Shown one piece after another: positions 5,011-5,742 of a stretch of 5,742 nucleotides of DNA. Below the pieces are notes generated by a model that saw only the letters and a program-made list of their open reading frames with translations, was not told the origin of the DNA and searched no databases. This stretch comes from Acidobacteriota bacterium (GTDB lineage: Bacteria > Acidobacteriota > Terriglobia > Acidoferrales > UBA7541): assembly GCA_019239815.1 (NCBI GenBank), contig JAFAZL010000513.1:1-5742 (forward strand), given 5' to 3'. Position 1 is the stretch's first letter. Every line of letters begins with the position of its first letter. The translations under genes and the position numbers were made by a program.

Positions 5011-5742
5011 ATGGCGGTTCAATCAGTTCCTATTGGCTTGCAACCGTCAGTCGCCAGCTCGGCGACATGGCGCAGCCGCACCATCGCTATCGTGTTAATG
5101 GTTGTGATCGCCGGCATTTTTTGGATCGATTCACGGTATCCCGCCCTGATGAAACGCTATAACGCCGGCACAACGATTTCGGCAAAGGGATCGCTTACTT
5201 TCGGACTTGTCTACGCGGTTGATCGCTCGATGCCGCTGACGACCCGCGTTTGGCGGACGACGGTGAATTGGCTCGACGCCAACCGCGTCGGGATGACGTT
5301 CTCCTTCCTCTTTGGTCCCGCAGCGCTGACGTTTCTGACAATGTTGCGGCGCCGGCGAACGACGTCTGTTTATCTCAACACCCTTTTCGGCGCGGCCGCT
5401 GGGGCACCGCTAGCGGTCTGTACCAATTGCATTGCGCCGATTGCTCGAGGCTTCTTCGCATCGGGTATGAGCCCGGAGTCAGTGCTTGCGGCGATGTTCG
5501 CGTCTCCGGCACTAAACGTGGTCGTTTTGGCGATGACCTTCGTTCTCTTCCCTGTTTCCGTTGGATTGTTGAAACTGTTTACGGTGCTGTTCCTGATCTT
5601 TGTTTTCGTCCCACTCGTTTCCAAAAGGCAGGGCGCGTCCGCGCCCATCGAATGTGCGATTGAACTGCCCGTTTCCGAAACCTGGGGGCAGGCAATCATC
5701 ACGACGCTCAGCTCCTACTTCAAGAACTTCTGGTATATCGCT
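5011..5742 (+). CDS. ArsP/DUF318-type permease (PF03773-like), 3' end outside window
   Basis: The frame runs from ATG 5011 to the window edge without a stop, giving 244 visible residues of an integral membrane protein. Hydrophobic segments lie at about residues 24-39, 94-111, 120-136 and 158-200. The key motif is AVCTNCIAPIARGFFASGMSPE, with Cys137 and Cys140, followed by a SPALN motif (165-169). A C-x-x-C-x-x-P stretch before a helix and then S-P-A-L-N is the signature of the UPF0718/ArsP permease family. Known members export organoarsenicals or are uncharacterised metal or metabolite permeases; here C-T-N-C replaces the more usual C-S-C-C-type motif, so substrate cannot be inferred. The N-terminal region before the motif (about 135 residues) appears long. 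Codon use leans to C-ending triplets (ATC, GTC, TTC, CTC), unlike the G-ending style of the genes to the left. No arsenic regulator or reductase gene is in view. Confidence 0.8.
   Translation, partial: MAVQSVPIGLQPSVASSATWRSRTIAIVLMVVIAGIFWIDSRYPALMKRYNAGTTISAKGSLTFGLVYAVDRSMPLTTRVWRTTVNWLDANRVGMTFSFLFGPAALTFLTMLRRRRTTSVYLNTLFGAAAGAPLAVCTNCIAPIARGFFASGMSPESVLAAMFASPALNVVVLAMTFVLFPVSVGLLKLFTVLFLIFVFVPLVSKRQGASAPIECAIELPVSETWGQAIITTLSSYFKNFWYIA

Noticed and set aside
5250..5663. 137-aa plus-strand ORF
   Set aside because: It lies out of frame inside the permease gene, whose own frame shows membrane helices and the family motifs; the ORF is a shadow.

Overview
The window reads as ordinary bacterial chromosome of moderately high GC. 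The protein families, and the G/T-ending codon style of most plus-strand genes, suggest a soil-type Acidobacteriota (Terriglobia-like) genome. This assignment is an inference from gene content, not from any marker gene.

Layout, left to right. (1) Positions 1-207 hold the 3' end of a small charged protein that looks like the C-terminus of the DUF507 family. (2) Positions 291-1550 hold a secreted protein with a laminin-G/concanavalin-like domain. Its reading frame is cut by one in-frame TAG at 1299-1301, after which the same frame continues with a convincing C-terminal beta-rich segment. (3) A strong intrinsic terminator (1569-1614) ends that unit. (4) A two-component pair follows: a four-helix LytS/YehU-type sensor histidine kinase (1685-2785) and a LytTR response regulator (2782-3567), coupled by an ATGA overlap. 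The kinase start codon itself overlaps the stop of an 8-codon leader ORF that carries the better ribosome binding site. (5) Positions 3568-3842 are ambiguous: a possible 72-aa ORF on plus and an N-terminus-like stretch on minus. (6) A GC hairpin (3847-3864) separates them from a convergent minus-strand gene (3866-4810) for an alpha/alpha-toroid, terpenoid-cyclase/prenyltransferase-like protein. Its GTG start lies inside an 8-bp inverted repeat. (7) A 200-bp divergent intergenic region with several dyads leads to a permease of the ArsP/DUF318 (PF03773) type (5011 to the window edge), which is cut off on the right.

How the genes may work together: only the kinase and regulator are clearly a functional unit. 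Two GTTGCGAA direct repeats 20 bp apart upstream of the secreted-protein gene have roughly the geometry of LytTR binding sites, so the neighbouring regulator could control that gene; this is a hypothesis. Nothing in the window forms a clear new multi-gene system. The most notable observations are at the level of expression: the in-frame amber codon, the coupled leader peptide before the kinase, and the hairpin over a start codon.
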